From positions 20,887,228 to 20,951,227 of the forward strand of contig OY997595.1 in assembly GCA_963921825.1 (NCBI GenBank): a stretch of DNA of 64,000 nt. Reading direction: 5' to 3'. Below are positions 22,653-33,009 of the stretch, in pieces. Position numbers and translations under genes: made by a program. Source of the stretch: Erodium maritimum. Lineage: Eukaryota; Streptophyta; Magnoliopsida; Geraniales; Geraniaceae. How positions within the stretch are numbered: position 1 is the stretch's first letter; each line of letters begins with the position of its first letter. The notes under the pieces were generated by a model. The model did no database searches and was not told the DNA's origin. It worked only from the letters and a program-made list of their open reading frames with translations.

Positions 22653-22853
22653 ACTAGTCCCCGTTCGACGTACCATGTTAAGCTCACTGCGAAAGCCTTC
22701 ACATTTGTCAGTACGTAGTCCTCTAGTGAACAAGTCTTCTATTTGGTTATCCGTCTTGATCTTTTGCATCTTCCAGGTTGTAGAATGCTTCGCATGTCTA
22801 TGGATCCATCCGGGATCTCGCAGAAGGTTCTGAAACCTTCTGGGTTCTGACAT
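22653..22853 (-). pseudogene. C-terminal tail of a copia RNase H domain
   Basis: The minus-strand frame ends with HAKHSTTWKMQKIKTD then IEDLFTRGLRTDKCEGFRSEL. This matches the very end of Ty1/copia polyproteins, where the pattern is KTDxQxADxFTK...F..LR..LG. Only this short tail is kept, next to the polypurine tract. That shows the rest of copia pol was lost from an originally complete element. Confidence 0.65.
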
Positions 22854-22976
22854 TCTCCCCTACCAATTCCATCGATACCCTGGTCGATTAGCCTCATCGG
22901 ATCCATGGGAAATTGTCATCGTTGTCTCGGCTTGCTCCCTAGCTTGCCTCGTTGGTACTTTCATGCCCAACTTGCC

Positions 22977-24404
22977 TCATTTGGCCTTTTTTCGCGAAGG
23001 CCTCTTTGACACCCATTGTTGTGCCATACATTCTTTAGGTGCTGGAGACTTCGTGCCCTTGGCCAGCTTGCACACCTTGCACTTACGCCTCGTGCCCTTG
23101 CCATCCTTCCATGGTGGCTTCTTCTTAGGCAAACTCGGTTGCCTTGCAGCGACCTCCACTGCCCCATGCACATCCCCATCTTGCTCTACCGCGAGCATGC
23201 ATCCTATATTTTCTTGGGGAGCGTCCTCGTCCATCGTCTTCACCATTACACTTAGGCGAAGACTTCCCGTGTGGGCACGCTCCTCAGGTTCCCTTTCCTC
23301 ATCTTTTTCCTCCTCGATCATTGTTGTTAGCCTTGACCTCTTTGGGCATTCCCTCGCCACGTGTGACTCGTTGCATAAGAAGCAACTAATTGTTTGAGTG
23401 TGCTCGCGCCCTTCACTTTTCCATGATGGCGTCCATCTCTTACTTCGTTGGTATGATGGCCTTGAACCGTTGGCTCCCTCGCCCAGTTGGTGATCGCACT
23501 CTTTTCTTCCACGTGGTTCGTCCTCGATAACCTCCTCGTCACTTGGCTCGTACTCAGGATACATGACCGCCTTTCCCTTGCCCCTTGGACCTTGCTCGTC
23601 CAATGACTCGACCATTGTAAGCGTTATGGAAATGTCTCTCTTATTACGTCGATCAAGCTCCGTCCTTGCCCATGGTTTTAATCCCGTTGTAAAATTGAAC
23701 ATCAAGTCCTCCTCCCCCATATTCGGGATTTGAAGCATGAGTTCCGAGAATTCCTTCACATACTCACGGATGAAACGATATGCCTCAATTCTTTCATACT
23801 TAACCATGCCTCGTAAGTAGCATTAACAGGATAAAGTTGGCGTTTAAGCTCAATCTTAAAATCATCAAAAGTATCTATTTGAGTTGTACCTTGTTGGATT
23901 TCGGCGTGCTTTCGCCTCCACCATACCGCTGCCATATCTGTGAGGTAGAACGTTGTCGCCCTTAGCTTCTCCCTCTCGTCCTTCATGTTGTGGGCCTCAA
24001 AATATTGCTCTACATGCCAAAGTAAATTGTAGATATCTTTGGTTTCCCGTTGCCCACCGTAGTTCTCTGGCTTTGGCACGTCCACCCAATGGACATCTTG
24101 GATAGTGGCGCCAATTGCTCCCCCCTAAGAGAGAGCATCGGATTATATCCCAATCTGCCTGGGTCTCCTCCAGGCACTTACACATCACCTCGAGCTGCTT
24201 GTTAACGTTCTCTTGTAGTTCATCAATCTTCATTTCGGCCTCCGCGACTAGATCGATGACTTCTCCAATGCCTAAGTGACATCTTTCCATGGGTGCTTCT
24301 GAGACACTAACCTCATTCTGCTCTTGGTTGGCTCCCACAAACTCACCTTTCTCATTCTCTTTGCACTCTATCTCGTTTATCAATTTCCTCTGACCACCGG
24401 TCAT
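22977..24404 (-). pseudogene. Ty3/gypsy-type gag inside the copia element, frameshifted
   Basis: From ATG at 24404 the reading begins with a charged coiled-coil segment (EVIDLVAEAEMKIDEL). A one-base shift at the six-C run near 24120 leads into VDVPKPENYGGQRE and the retrotransposon gag domain (ATFYLTDMAAVWWRRK, then FKIELKRQLYPVNATYEAW). A second shift near 23775 leads to REYVKEFSELMLQIPNMGEE. A CCHC knuckle (CFLCNESHVARECPKR) and a basic tail follow. These are hallmarks of gypsy gag proteins and differ from the UBN2-type gag just upstream. Gag packages the RNA in cytoplasmic particles; whether this copy ever worked with copia enzymes is unknown. Confidence 0.75.
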
Positions 24405-24415
24405 TTTTTTAGCAT

Positions 24416-25372
24416 CTAGTCGATTTGATCTTCCTCCACCGCCATCAATGATATCTCGTCTTCTTCGATGGTACATGGTACCTCAGCATCCCATTCATCC
24501 TCTATTTCCTTTTTGGAAGTGACAGCATTGCTCTCGACAAGCTTTTTCTTGGACCAACAATCCTAGGACATTTGACCCTTCTTTCTGCAATTGTAGCACT
24601 TTCCTTCGAACCCATTCCCTTGGAAACTCTTGTTGTACGTCTTTTGAGCTTTCCAAGGTTGTGCGGTTCCTTGATGACTTCTTCCTTTGTCGTTATTTTT
24701 GTATCCACCTTTTGCGGGCGTTTTGAAGTTGCTCCGACTTTTACTTGCGTATAGTGCTTCGTCCTCACTCTTCAGCGTGCAACCTCCCATTTGCTTAGCC
24801 ATGGCTTCTTGACTAGCTAGCAAATTTTCAAACTCTACAAGTGATGGTTGAACATGCCATCCTTGTACGACAATAATGAAGCTTCTATATTCCGGACGCA
24901 ACCCGAGGATGATGATCCTCTTCATTCGAGCTTCTCCGATGACGGACTTCAGATCTAATTCAGCAATCCCTCGACAGATCGACTTGACCTTGTGGAAGTA
25001 CTGATTAATCGTCATGTCGCGTTGTGAGATTGATAACAACTCATTCTCCAAGAGTTGTAGCCTCGTATAGTTCTTCTTTGAGAACAACGTCACGAACATG
25101 TCCCATACTTCTTTCGGCGTCTTCTCGTCACGAATGTGCTCTAACATCTCTTCTTTAATTGTGTTCTTCAAGGAAAACATCGCTTTCCCTGCCTTGATCA
25201 TCCATTTGCGCATGGATCCATTAGCATCGCCTTCCGACAGTGTAGTTTTGCTCCCGCCAACGACCTCCCAAAGGTCTTGTCCTTGTAAGTAGGACATCAT
25301 GCATGTTGCCCACGTGTTGTAATTGTTATTGTTGAGTTTCTTGATTCCTCCGACGATTTGGAGATCACCCAT
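24416..25372 (-). pseudogene. Copia-type gag (UBN2 family), one nonsense codon in the zinc knuckle
   Basis: ATG at 25372 starts MGDLQIVGGIKKLNNNNYNT, the usual opening of a copia gag. The gag_pre/UBN2 region follows (YTRLQLLENELLSISQRDM, INQYFHKVKSICRGIAELD), then a basic linker and a CCHC knuckle reading CYNCRKKGQMS. There a TAG at 24565-24563 interrupts, and the His of the knuckle is Gln. The frame continues afterwards (DCWSKKKLVES) to TAG at 24418-24416, 11 bp before the ATG of the gypsy-type gag. The protein would form the retrotransposon capsid. Confidence 0.82.
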
Positions 25373-25567
25373 CGTGTTGGCAGTACCTCAGTAATACCAA
25401 ACAAACTAATTTCGACACAAAACTTGCAGAGTCACAGACTACTCACGAGACGAAGAAACTCACTCACTAACAACATTGAGAAATATTTTTTGATGTGGAG
25501 AATCAGTCACGGCTGCAACCATAGAGCATACTAAGAATTTCGAGAGATTAGACACCCTAACTCACAA

Positions 25568-25583
25568 CCAGGCTCTGATACCA
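25568..25583 (-). promoter_or_regulatory. Primer-binding site, tRNA-Met type
   Basis: TGGTATCAGAGCCTGG on the minus strand, three bases inside the 5' LTR. It is complementary to the 3' end of initiator tRNA-Met and primes minus-strand cDNA in most copia elements. Confidence 0.85.
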
Positions 25584-25586
25584 GAT

Positions 25587-25988
25587 TGTTGAACACAACT
25601 CTTTTGTGGAACACAACTACACTCTTTATTAAGACCGCTCAAGAAGAGATTACAAGACCAAAAGACTCTTTTAAAGACACTCTTTTATAGACTACTACAC
25701 TTTGTGTTTCTTGGATGCTTTACAAATGAGTTCCTACCCCTATCTATACTACTAGCATCCTAAACTGGATGGTTAGGATTTGTTCTACCCTAAGAACTAT
25801 TAAGTCTATGATTTAGCCTCTAGAATTCTCCATGAAAATATTCTAAATGTCTACAAATGGAAAACTTGTCTCCATGCTTCTACAAGCTTCCACTACTGGA
25901 CTCCTAATGGACTCTTACTAATAATTATTGGGCTATGCCTAATTGGGTTAAACTTTATTGGGCTAGGGCTAGTGATGATATTTTAACA
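25587..25988 (-). repeat. 5' LTR of the chimeric copia element
   Basis: 402 bp, the partner of the copy at 22229-22640. It lies next to the primer-binding site, and AAAAA follows at 25989-25993 as the TSD. Confidence 0.9.
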
Positions 25989-26373
25989 AAAAATAGTCAT
26001 ATGAATCGATCGATGTTGACTAAGTGTAAAAGCCATGAAAAAATTATACGGGCCAAACTCATACCTAATAGTAATCGATGTTATATATTTTAGACTAATA
26101 AGAGCATCCTCATGCATTCGATTCTATTGACGAATCCGACCTGGCTAGAAAAAACGACGAGAGCAAACAGGGGAGGGAGAGGCACAGACAAACCTTTTCT
26201 CACTAGGCGAATCGTCTTCAACGATCACTCGAATTGGTACAACGGTCAGTTGGGACTCCAATCATCGTCTGGCACGTGTTATGAGAATGCCAAAAGGGGA
26301 AAAAAGTATTGGGATGTCATTGGCATTGAGTTTGCTCTAACAAAAAATCCATTATGAACTCATACGAAGTTCG
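25989..26373. other. Spacer between the copia element and the LINE
   Basis: No gene seen. It ends in ACGAAGTTCG (26364-26373), the left TSD of the LINE. Confidence 0.5.
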
Positions 26374-26500
26374 ATAAAAAACACCACATTTACAAGCGTT
26401 AGGGTTTCTCGCTGTGTTCCTCTCGCCGGCCGTGAGATCACCGGCCGTTCGCAGGCGTATCTGACCGTATACTGGTATCCGGTTTCGTCGCTACCTAGCT

Positions 26501-28432
26501 ATGATACGGGGCTCATCCTCGAGGCTGGGGGGAGCTTGTTCACTGGAGAACGATCCCGTGATCCCTGGCGATCCGGTTGAGCAGAGGAAGGGTGTTGCAG
26601 CTGCCTTATTGAAGAACCAACATCAGGCTCCGGTTGGCATTGCATCTCATCATGCCAAAGTTTTGACCGATGCCAAGAAGTCAACCGGTAATCGTCTGGA
26701 TCATGGATCGGAGGAACAGGGTATGGTCAAAATTTTTGTTTCCAATCTTCCCTATGACACTACAGCGGAGTGGTTGTCTTCTTATTTCGGCAGCGTGGTT
26801 CCTGTTGCCAGAGCGCAAGCAATCAAACGTCCGAATCTCAGAGGCAAGTACTTTGGTTTCCTCTACGTAAATTCAAGGCGTGACGCTGAGAAATTGATTC
26901 AGAGTCAGAATGGAATCAAGTTAAAGGGTTTCATTATTCTGGTTGCTTTGGACTGGTCTGAGACGACCTCCAGGAAGTCGAAAAGGTTGACCAAAGTGTG
27001 GAAAGCTAAGGATGCACACTCGTTTGATGTGCATTGCTCTGCAGACGCGACTGAGGGCAATTCGGCTATGTGCGATAATGTTAAATTGCAACTCATCAAC
27101 AATGGCGTCATAGGGATTCTAAGGAAAGGGTTATCGTTAATTGAAGTGCTGGAGGAGATGGAGTTACATGGTGGGAAAGGAATTGAAGTCCGACGCATCT
27201 CAGGCAATGTTTTCATTCTTACTTGCTCTGATATTCTCTTTTATTCCTTGTTACGGGAAACAAATTGGAAATGGTTTCATTCATGGTTTCATATTGTCAG
27301 TTTTGCTGGTTCGATGGCCGCCAAAGGAGGGTCGTGGGAATGGGTCAAACTTGCTGGGATGCCTTTCTTTGCGAATTTTGACGCAGCCGTGAAACGTGTG
27401 TGTCACGGCATTGGCGTGCCGGTCTACCATCGATCTGCGATTCCAGACACGGAATGTGTTGGCGATATTTGGTCCTTGGTTTGGTGTCCCAAACAGGGCG
27501 TTGAGAACAGATTGGTCGATGTTCAGTTTGGCGAGGGTCGGTATCGGGTCACCGTGAGCCCTGTTTCTGATGTTGAGGTCCAATCCTTTTTGGCTTTGGT
27601 TGATCGGGTTCAGTTTGTGTCCCCGGAAGGCTCTCCGGCGAAGAAAGCTGGGGATTCTAAATTTGCATCGAATCCCCTTTTTGTCGCGACAGATTGCTCT
27701 GATTTCGCGAATCAAAAATCGAATCAGGATGGGGAGTGCCAAGCTGTTGTGTGCGATGTATTCGGAATGGACAAAGTGACCACCGTTTCTAATCACGTTA
27801 CAAACACAATGTTGGGAACTGATTCAAACTCTGCTGCTGATCCAATCGCGCCACAATCGGTTCTTGCCTCGGTTTCTGATACGAAGATCATCGTTTCTCC
27901 TGTCACAGACTCAGCAGCGTTCCCGTCTCTGTCTCAGGTCACTGGAGATTCTACTCCACCTTCGAATCAGGTTGCTCTGGCTGATCATGCTTTTGCTCAG
28001 ACTGTATTGCCTAGTGATGGCCCACCAACTCAAGCCCTCGTCGCATGCAATCTTTCAGTGACCACGCCGCTCCCTGAGACTGCTACAACGCCAGCTGTTC
28101 GGACTATTACTCGCACCATACAAACACGTTCCCAGACCCGATCGTTGGATCGTGAGCGAGCTAGAGCGGCAGCTCCATCGTACTTCCAGGTGCTTGCAAA
28201 ACCACTCGCCAAACAAGCTACTAAACCTGCTGAGAAATATAATTATGTGAAGCATCGAAGTCTGAAAGCTTTGAAGAAGAATAATGAGTTAATTGATCAA
28301 CTCGACAATTTGGACATTGAGGTCCCTCAAAAACGGTTATTTGATGATCCCCTGTTGACATCGAAAGGGGAGGAGTGGGTTGAGTACTCGAGCGATAGTG
28401 GCAACTCGGAGGAAGGAGTTGCTCTCGGCTGA
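26501..28432 (+). CDS. LINE ORF1 protein with RRM domain
   Basis: 643 residues. An RNA-recognition motif lies at about residues 75-155, with RNP2-like KIFVSNLPYD and RNP1-like GKYFGFLYVN. A DUF4283-like region follows at about 190-360 (for example WEWVKLAGMPFFANFDA). The C-terminal third is low-complexity, rich in Ser, Thr, Val and Ala, ending in an acidic tail. ORF1 proteins bind the element RNA and act as chaperones during target-primed reverse transcription in the nucleus. The first ATG after the leader is used. The reading frame is intact. Confidence 0.88.
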   Translation: MIRGSSSRLGGACSLENDPVIPGDPVEQRKGVAAALLKNQHQAPVGIASHHAKVLTDAKKSTGNRLDHGSEEQGMVKIFVSNLPYDTTAEWLSSYFGSVVPVARAQAIKRPNLRGKYFGFLYVNSRRDAEKLIQSQNGIKLKGFIILVALDWSETTSRKSKRLTKVWKAKDAHSFDVHCSADATEGNSAMCDNVKLQLINNGVIGILRKGLSLIEVLEEMELHGGKGIEVRRISGNVFILTCSDILFYSLLRETNWKWFHSWFHIVSFAGSMAAKGGSWEWVKLAGMPFFANFDAAVKRVCHGIGVPVYHRSAIPDTECVGDIWSLVWCPKQGVENRLVDVQFGEGRYRVTVSPVSDVEVQSFLALVDRVQFVSPEGSPAKKAGDSKFASNPLFVATDCSDFANQKSNQDGECQAVVCDVFGMDKVTTVSNHVTNTMLGTDSNSAADPIAPQSVLASVSDTKIIVSPVTDSAAFPSLSQVTGDSTPPSNQVALADHAFAQTVLPSDGPPTQALVACNLSVTTPLPETATTPAVRTITRTIQTRSQTRSLDRERARAAAPSYFQVLAKPLAKQATKPAEKYNYVKHRSLKALKKNNELIDQLDNLDIEVPQKRLFDDPLLTSKGEEWVEYSSDSGNSEEGVALG

Positions 28433-28441
28433 AACTGACTC

Positions 28442-31400
28442 ATGCGGGTCCTCTCATGGAATGTGAGAGGACTGAATTCCTCTCAGAAGCAGCGGTGTCT
28501 GAGAGATGTTATTGTTAAGATCAAGCCGTTATTTATCATGTTACAGGAGGTGAAAGTTGAAATGATTGATTATTCCTTCTTACGTATGATTGGTTTGCAT
28601 GCAGGGTGGAGCTATCATCTGATTCCGGCTATTGGCACTGCAGGCGGGGTTTTAAGCTTGTGGCAGGATTCTTCCTTTACTGTCACTAACGTTGAGACTT
28701 GTAACAATTCCCTTTGTTGGTCAGGTATCTACAGGCCTCGCAGTGTTCAGGTGTCTTTTTGCAACGTTTATGCTCCAGGATCAGCTGCACTAAGACGGTC
28801 CTTGTGGGACGACCTAGCCCTTATTGCCCCTCGTTTGGCTGAGTCGACTTTGTGGGGTGGAGATTTCAATACTGTTCTATCAGCTGCTGATCGTCGAAAC
28901 ACTGCTTTCAACAAGTCGGACAGTCGGTATTTTCATTCCTTTATTTCGAATATGGGGTTGATTGATATGCCTCTAGTAGGTTCTTTATTCACGTGGTATT
29001 GTGGGTTGAAAGCCTCTCGTATTGATCGTTGTCTGCTTACAGATGGCTTTCTGAGTAACTTTGGACCTTTGATTCAATCTAGCCACCCCAGATTATTGTC
29101 AGACCACCGTCCTCTTTTGGTCTCGGTCGAGGAAGTGAACTGGGGTCCAAGGCCTTTAAATTTTTTGAATGCTTGGGTTGATCATGTCGATTTCTTACCC
29201 ACGGTGCGCAGGTTGTGGGAGTCGTACCCGTCGAGCTCTTCTGCTAGTTATTCTCTGTGGAACAAATTGAAGTCCCTGCGCCATGATTTACAAACTTGGA
29301 ACACTAAGGTGTTTGGTAATGCGGAAGAGAAAGTTCATTTATTGACTAAAGAAATTGATTTGATCGATTTGGCACAGGATTCACGGGAGTTGACGGACTC
29401 GGAAATCGCTCATCGAAACTGGTTGAGAGCTCTGCTTATTCTGCAGCAGAAAATTGTGGCAAAAATATGGAGGCAAAAATCCCGGTTATACTGGTTTCGA
29501 CATGGCGATAGATGCACGAAATACTTCCACAAGTATGCAAACTTCCGGGCTTTGCGCAATAGACTCTCTGTTTTGCGAACAAGTCGGGGCTTCATTTCAG
29601 ACCCGGTGGAGATCAAGGAAGAAGCAGCCAATCACTTCGAACAACGGTTTCACAAAGGGGCAGGTACGAGGTTGCACATTCCGCTCCTACCCTTTAAAAT
29701 TTTGTCCAATACTCAGAGGTTAGACCTTGAGAAACCTTTCTCTTTGACTGAAATAGAAATTGTTGTGGGGGAGTGTGGGTTGGAGAAGTCTCCTGGTCCA
29801 GATGGGTTCACGAACAAGTTCTTTACTGTTGCTTGGGATATTGTTAAACTGGATGTTTTAAATTTTTTCCAAGAGTTTTATGATTCTTGTCTGCTGGGGA
29901 AGGGCATTAATTCGACTTTTATCACCCTGATTCCGAAACATGCTCAGGCTACTGGTTTGAATGATTTTAGACCGATTAGCTTGATTTCTAGTCCTTATAA
30001 AATTTTAGCAAAGGTCTTTGCTAACCGGTTGAAAGGTGTTATTTGTGATCTGATTAGTGACAATCAGAGTGGCTTTATTGCTGGTAGGCAGTTGATTGAT
30101 GGGGTGCTAATTGCTTCTAAGATTATTCATTATGTGAATCGGGCTAAGCTTGAATCGGTTTTGTTAAAACTTGATTTTGAAAAGGCTTATGATATGGTTT
30201 GTTGGGAGTATTTGGATGAGGTGTTTTTACAGATGAATTTTGGGGATCGGTGGAGGAGGTGGATGAGAAGCTGCTTTCATGCTTACTTGTCTGTATTGGT
30301 TAACGGTGTTCCAAGTAGGGACTTTGCCATGCTGAACGAGATCCGACAAGGTTGTCCTATGTCTCCCTTTCTTTTTCTTATTGCAGCAGAGGGTCTCCAT
30401 TTGTTTTTAGAGCCAGGAAAGGCAGCCGGACTTTTTCAGGGCATAGGTATTCGTCACTCGGGTTTTTCTATTTCCCATTTACAGTTTGCTGACGATACTT
30501 TGCTCTTTTTACGAGGTTCTTTGGATGAGCTGTCTAATGTCAAGCGCATTCTACTGGATTTCCAAATGACATCGGGCCTTAAGGTTAATTTTAATAAATC
30601 GAATGTTGTGTTACTGAATGTGGACTCTTTCTCCGCTAGGGATGTGGAAATGACTCTTGATTGTGGGGTGGCTGAATTACCGATGACGTATTTGGGCTTT
30701 TCTCTCGGGGCTTCGCCAAAGAGACTTTCCACTTGGGACCCGGTTTTGGGGAAGTTTAAATCAGCTTTGGCGCTTTGGCATGCCAAATACCTTACCATGG
30801 CAGGACGTATTACTCTAATCCAATCCACTCTTTCTGGTTTTCCTTTGTTTTATATGTCTTTGATGCAGGCGCCTAAAGCTGTTATCAAGGCGTTGGAAGC
30901 TCTACAACGAAAATTCTTATGGCGGAATGGAGGGGATGGAAGAGTTCTGAACAGAGTCAGGTGGTCTAGAGTGTGCACCCCGAAGAAATTGGGGGGCCTT
31001 GGCCTCCGAAGGTTGAAGGAAATGAACTTGGCTCTTTTAGCCAAATGGTGGTGGCGATTTGCTACGTCCTCTACTTCCTTGTGGAAAGAGCTGATTTGCA
31101 TCCGAATGAGGTGGTCTAGCCAAGATTGGGATTTATGTAAGCTTGACAAGAGCGGGAGCTGCTTTTTATTTAAGCATATCCTCAACTTGGCGGCTGATCC
31201 AATTTTTTGTAGCTTGTTTGATAATCAGGGAGTCAGATGGAATTTGGGCAAAGGTGATCAAGTGTCTTTTTGGGAGGATGTGTGGATAGGAGAAGCTCCA
31301 CTACGGGAACGCTTCCCTGCGGTGTTCTCCCTGGCCGTGAACAGGCAGGGTAGGGTGGCCGATTTTTGGAATGGTTCGGGGTGGTCGGTTGAGTTGAGAT

Positions 31401-32032
31401 GGTCTGGTTGGGATTGGGACAGGACCGAGATCGAGGCTTTTGAGGAGACCATATCTCACCATCCTCTTTTTCCTGATTTGGATGATGTCCTGTTCTGGAA
31501 GAAACACAGACTGAGGTTCTCGGTCTATGCTGCTTATTCTATTCTCATGGATGAGGAGAATTCTTCCCCTCAACCATGGGCTTCGGTTTTGTGGGTTAAA
31601 GGCATTCCGCCTAAACATTGTGTTTTGGTTTGGTTGGCAGCTCAGCAGGCACTTCCCACTACGATTTTCTTGGAAGCTAGGGGTCTCCTTGTGACCATCA
31701 GTCAGATGTTCTGTTCCCTATGCAAAACAGGTATGGAGACATCTGATCACTTATTGTTGCATTGTTCGGTTTCTTGGTGGATTTGGGGCCTTGTGCAGGA
31801 GTGGTGGGGAGTGGTGTGGAAATCCTGGGTTCGAGTTTGCTATATTGTTATCTGGCATATCTGGCTCTTGAGGAATGGTTTGGTTTTTAATGGGGTGATG
31901 GATTGCAGTGCGGTTGTTTTTGGGAAGAGTCAGAATCACTCCTTTTGTGTACTTTGGCAGGCAGGCTCCCTGAGATCTTCAGTGTCTTTTATGGGTGGTG
32001 CCTCCGGCCTAGGAAGCGGGGGAGGCGGCTGA
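28442..32032 (+). CDS. LINE ORF2: apurinic-type endonuclease and reverse transcriptase
   Basis: 1196 residues without interruption. The endonuclease domain spans about residues 1-230: WNVRGL, LQEVK, WGGDFNTVL, SDHRPL. Reverse transcriptase follows at about 460-740, with LIPKHAQATGLNDFRPISL, LDFEKAYDMVCWEYLD, RQGCPMSPFLF and the catalytic FADD in LQFADDTLLF at about residue 682. A zf-RVT-type region near the C terminus has CSLCKTG...DHLLLHC. There is no RNase H domain, as in many plant L1 elements. The enzyme nicks target DNA and copies the RNA in place, which explains the 10-bp TSD and A tail. It starts 9 bp after the ORF1 stop. Confidence 0.95.
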   Translation: MRVLSWNVRGLNSSQKQRCLRDVIVKIKPLFIMLQEVKVEMIDYSFLRMIGLHAGWSYHLIPAIGTAGGVLSLWQDSSFTVTNVETCNNSLCWSGIYRPRSVQVSFCNVYAPGSAALRRSLWDDLALIAPRLAESTLWGGDFNTVLSAADRRNTAFNKSDSRYFHSFISNMGLIDMPLVGSLFTWYCGLKASRIDRCLLTDGFLSNFGPLIQSSHPRLLSDHRPLLVSVEEVNWGPRPLNFLNAWVDHVDFLPTVRRLWESYPSSSSASYSLWNKLKSLRHDLQTWNTKVFGNAEEKVHLLTKEIDLIDLAQDSRELTDSEIAHRNWLRALLILQQKIVAKIWRQKSRLYWFRHGDRCTKYFHKYANFRALRNRLSVLRTSRGFISDPVEIKEEAANHFEQRFHKGAGTRLHIPLLPFKILSNTQRLDLEKPFSLTEIEIVVGECGLEKSPGPDGFTNKFFTVAWDIVKLDVLNFFQEFYDSCLLGKGINSTFITLIPKHAQATGLNDFRPISLISSPYKILAKVFANRLKGVICDLISDNQSGFIAGRQLIDGVLIASKIIHYVNRAKLESVLLKLDFEKAYDMVCWEYLDEVFLQMNFGDRWRRWMRSCFHAYLSVLVNGVPSRDFAMLNEIRQGCPMSPFLFLIAAEGLHLFLEPGKAAGLFQGIGIRHSGFSISHLQFADDTLLFLRGSLDELSNVKRILLDFQMTSGLKVNFNKSNVVLLNVDSFSARDVEMTLDCGVAELPMTYLGFSLGASPKRLSTWDPVLGKFKSALALWHAKYLTMAGRITLIQSTLSGFPLFYMSLMQAPKAVIKALEALQRKFLWRNGGDGRVLNRVRWSRVCTPKKLGGLGLRRLKEMNLALLAKWWWRFATSSTSLWKELICIRMRWSSQDWDLCKLDKSGSCFLFKHILNLAADPIFCSLFDNQGVRWNLGKGDQVSFWEDVWIGEAPLRERFPAVFSLAVNRQGRVADFWNGSGWSVELRWSGWDWDRTEIEAFEETISHHPLFPDLDDVLFWKKHRLRFSVYAAYSILMDEENSSPQPWASVLWVKGIPPKHCVLVWLAAQQALPTTIFLEARGLLVTISQMFCSLCKTGMETSDHLLLHCSVSWWIWGLVQEWWGVVWKSWVRVCYIVIWHIWLLRNGLVFNGVMDCSAVVFGKSQNHSFCVLWQAGSLRSSVSFMGGASGLGSGGGG

Positions 32033-33009
32033 TAGTTGATGTGTGATGTAGTCCTGCTATGGACGAGTGGGTCCGATGAGTGCCTGTTCAGGAGTCAGTC
32101 CAGGTTTCGCCTGTTCCCATCAAGGTCCGGTGAGTACTATCTGGGGAGACTTTAGGGGCTGATCTGCTAGGATAGCGGAGGGGCACGAATCACTTAGTTC
32201 CTTTGGGACCAGAGGATTCACCCTGTCTACCCTGAGGTACCGTTCATCGGTTCGGGTGGGACGCCTGGTTTCTGGTCTCTTGAGTCACTGTTCATCGGCC
32301 TGGTTTTTATTTTCAGGTTTATTTTTTCCTGTTTATTGTTTTGCTCTTTTTCGGGGTGTGTTCCCGCAGCTCCAACCGAGAGCTCCTTTCTTATGGTTTT
32401 GTTCTAGATTGATCCTCCTTGGTTCTGTCTTTATTTTTAATAAAATTTATGAGCTTATCCAAAAAAAAACGAAGTTCGCTAAATTATAATGTCACGCCCC
32501 AAATCCGGTTTGGACCGGACTCGAGACGTGAACTAAAACAATAATAATTTTAAACGAAAATAAAGCCAATAAGTCTTAAACTCATAATTTTAAAAACTTT
32601 AAACACCACACGAGTCACAGCTCGGTAAAACCAACGGTAAAACAATTCAAATAAAACGGTACGTCTCTAGACTATCTAGCCTAGGACCCTCGTAGCTCCC
32701 AAGCGTCGAGCATCCGGCTAGTACACTTCCCGCTTAGAACCTGAAAAACAACAAGGTAAGGGGTGAGCTTTCGCTCAGTAGGAAAAGTAGTTAAGGTTAT
32801 AAGCAAGCACTCACCACCACGGGTAACCGTCCAATTAGGGCATACTAGTACATCACACAACTAGTTTCTAACGGAACTCGTAACCACCATCCTCAACTCA
32901 AGACCAACCCATGCTCACAACCACCCAAACAGCACAACTATTAACAGTCAAACTAACCACGGGACGCTCTCAAATAGTCATACCAGAATCTCTAACGGCC
33001 TAAATCTCT

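Larger units (their letters stand above)
22229..25988 (-). mobile_element. Chimeric non-autonomous copia LTR retrotransposon
   Basis: The two LTRs are 22229-22640 (412 bp) and 25587-25988 (402 bp). They begin TGTTAAAATATC and end GTTCAACA when read on the minus strand, and AAAAA flanks both sides as a 5-bp TSD. On the minus strand the order is 5' LTR, tRNA-Met primer-binding site, copia-type gag, a second gag of Ty3/gypsy type, the C-terminal tail of a copia RNase H, polypurine tract, 3' LTR. Protease, integrase and reverse transcriptase are missing. The body is therefore a copia skeleton with most of pol replaced by a gypsy gag. It could only move with enzymes supplied by other elements. Confidence 0.88.
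26374..32468 (+). mobile_element. Full-length L1-clade LINE with RRM-type ORF1
   Basis: A perfect 10-bp TSD, ACGAAGTTCG, lies at 26364-26373 and 32469-32478. The 6.1-kb element has a short leader, ORF1 (26501-28432), a 9-bp gap, ORF2 (28442-32032), a 3' untranslated region with AATAAA near 32439 and an A9 tail. Both ORFs are uninterrupted. An RRM-bearing ORF1 is typical of the plant BNR-type subgroup of L1 LINEs. Intact ORFs and an exact TSD suggest a young copy that may still be mobile. Confidence 0.93.
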
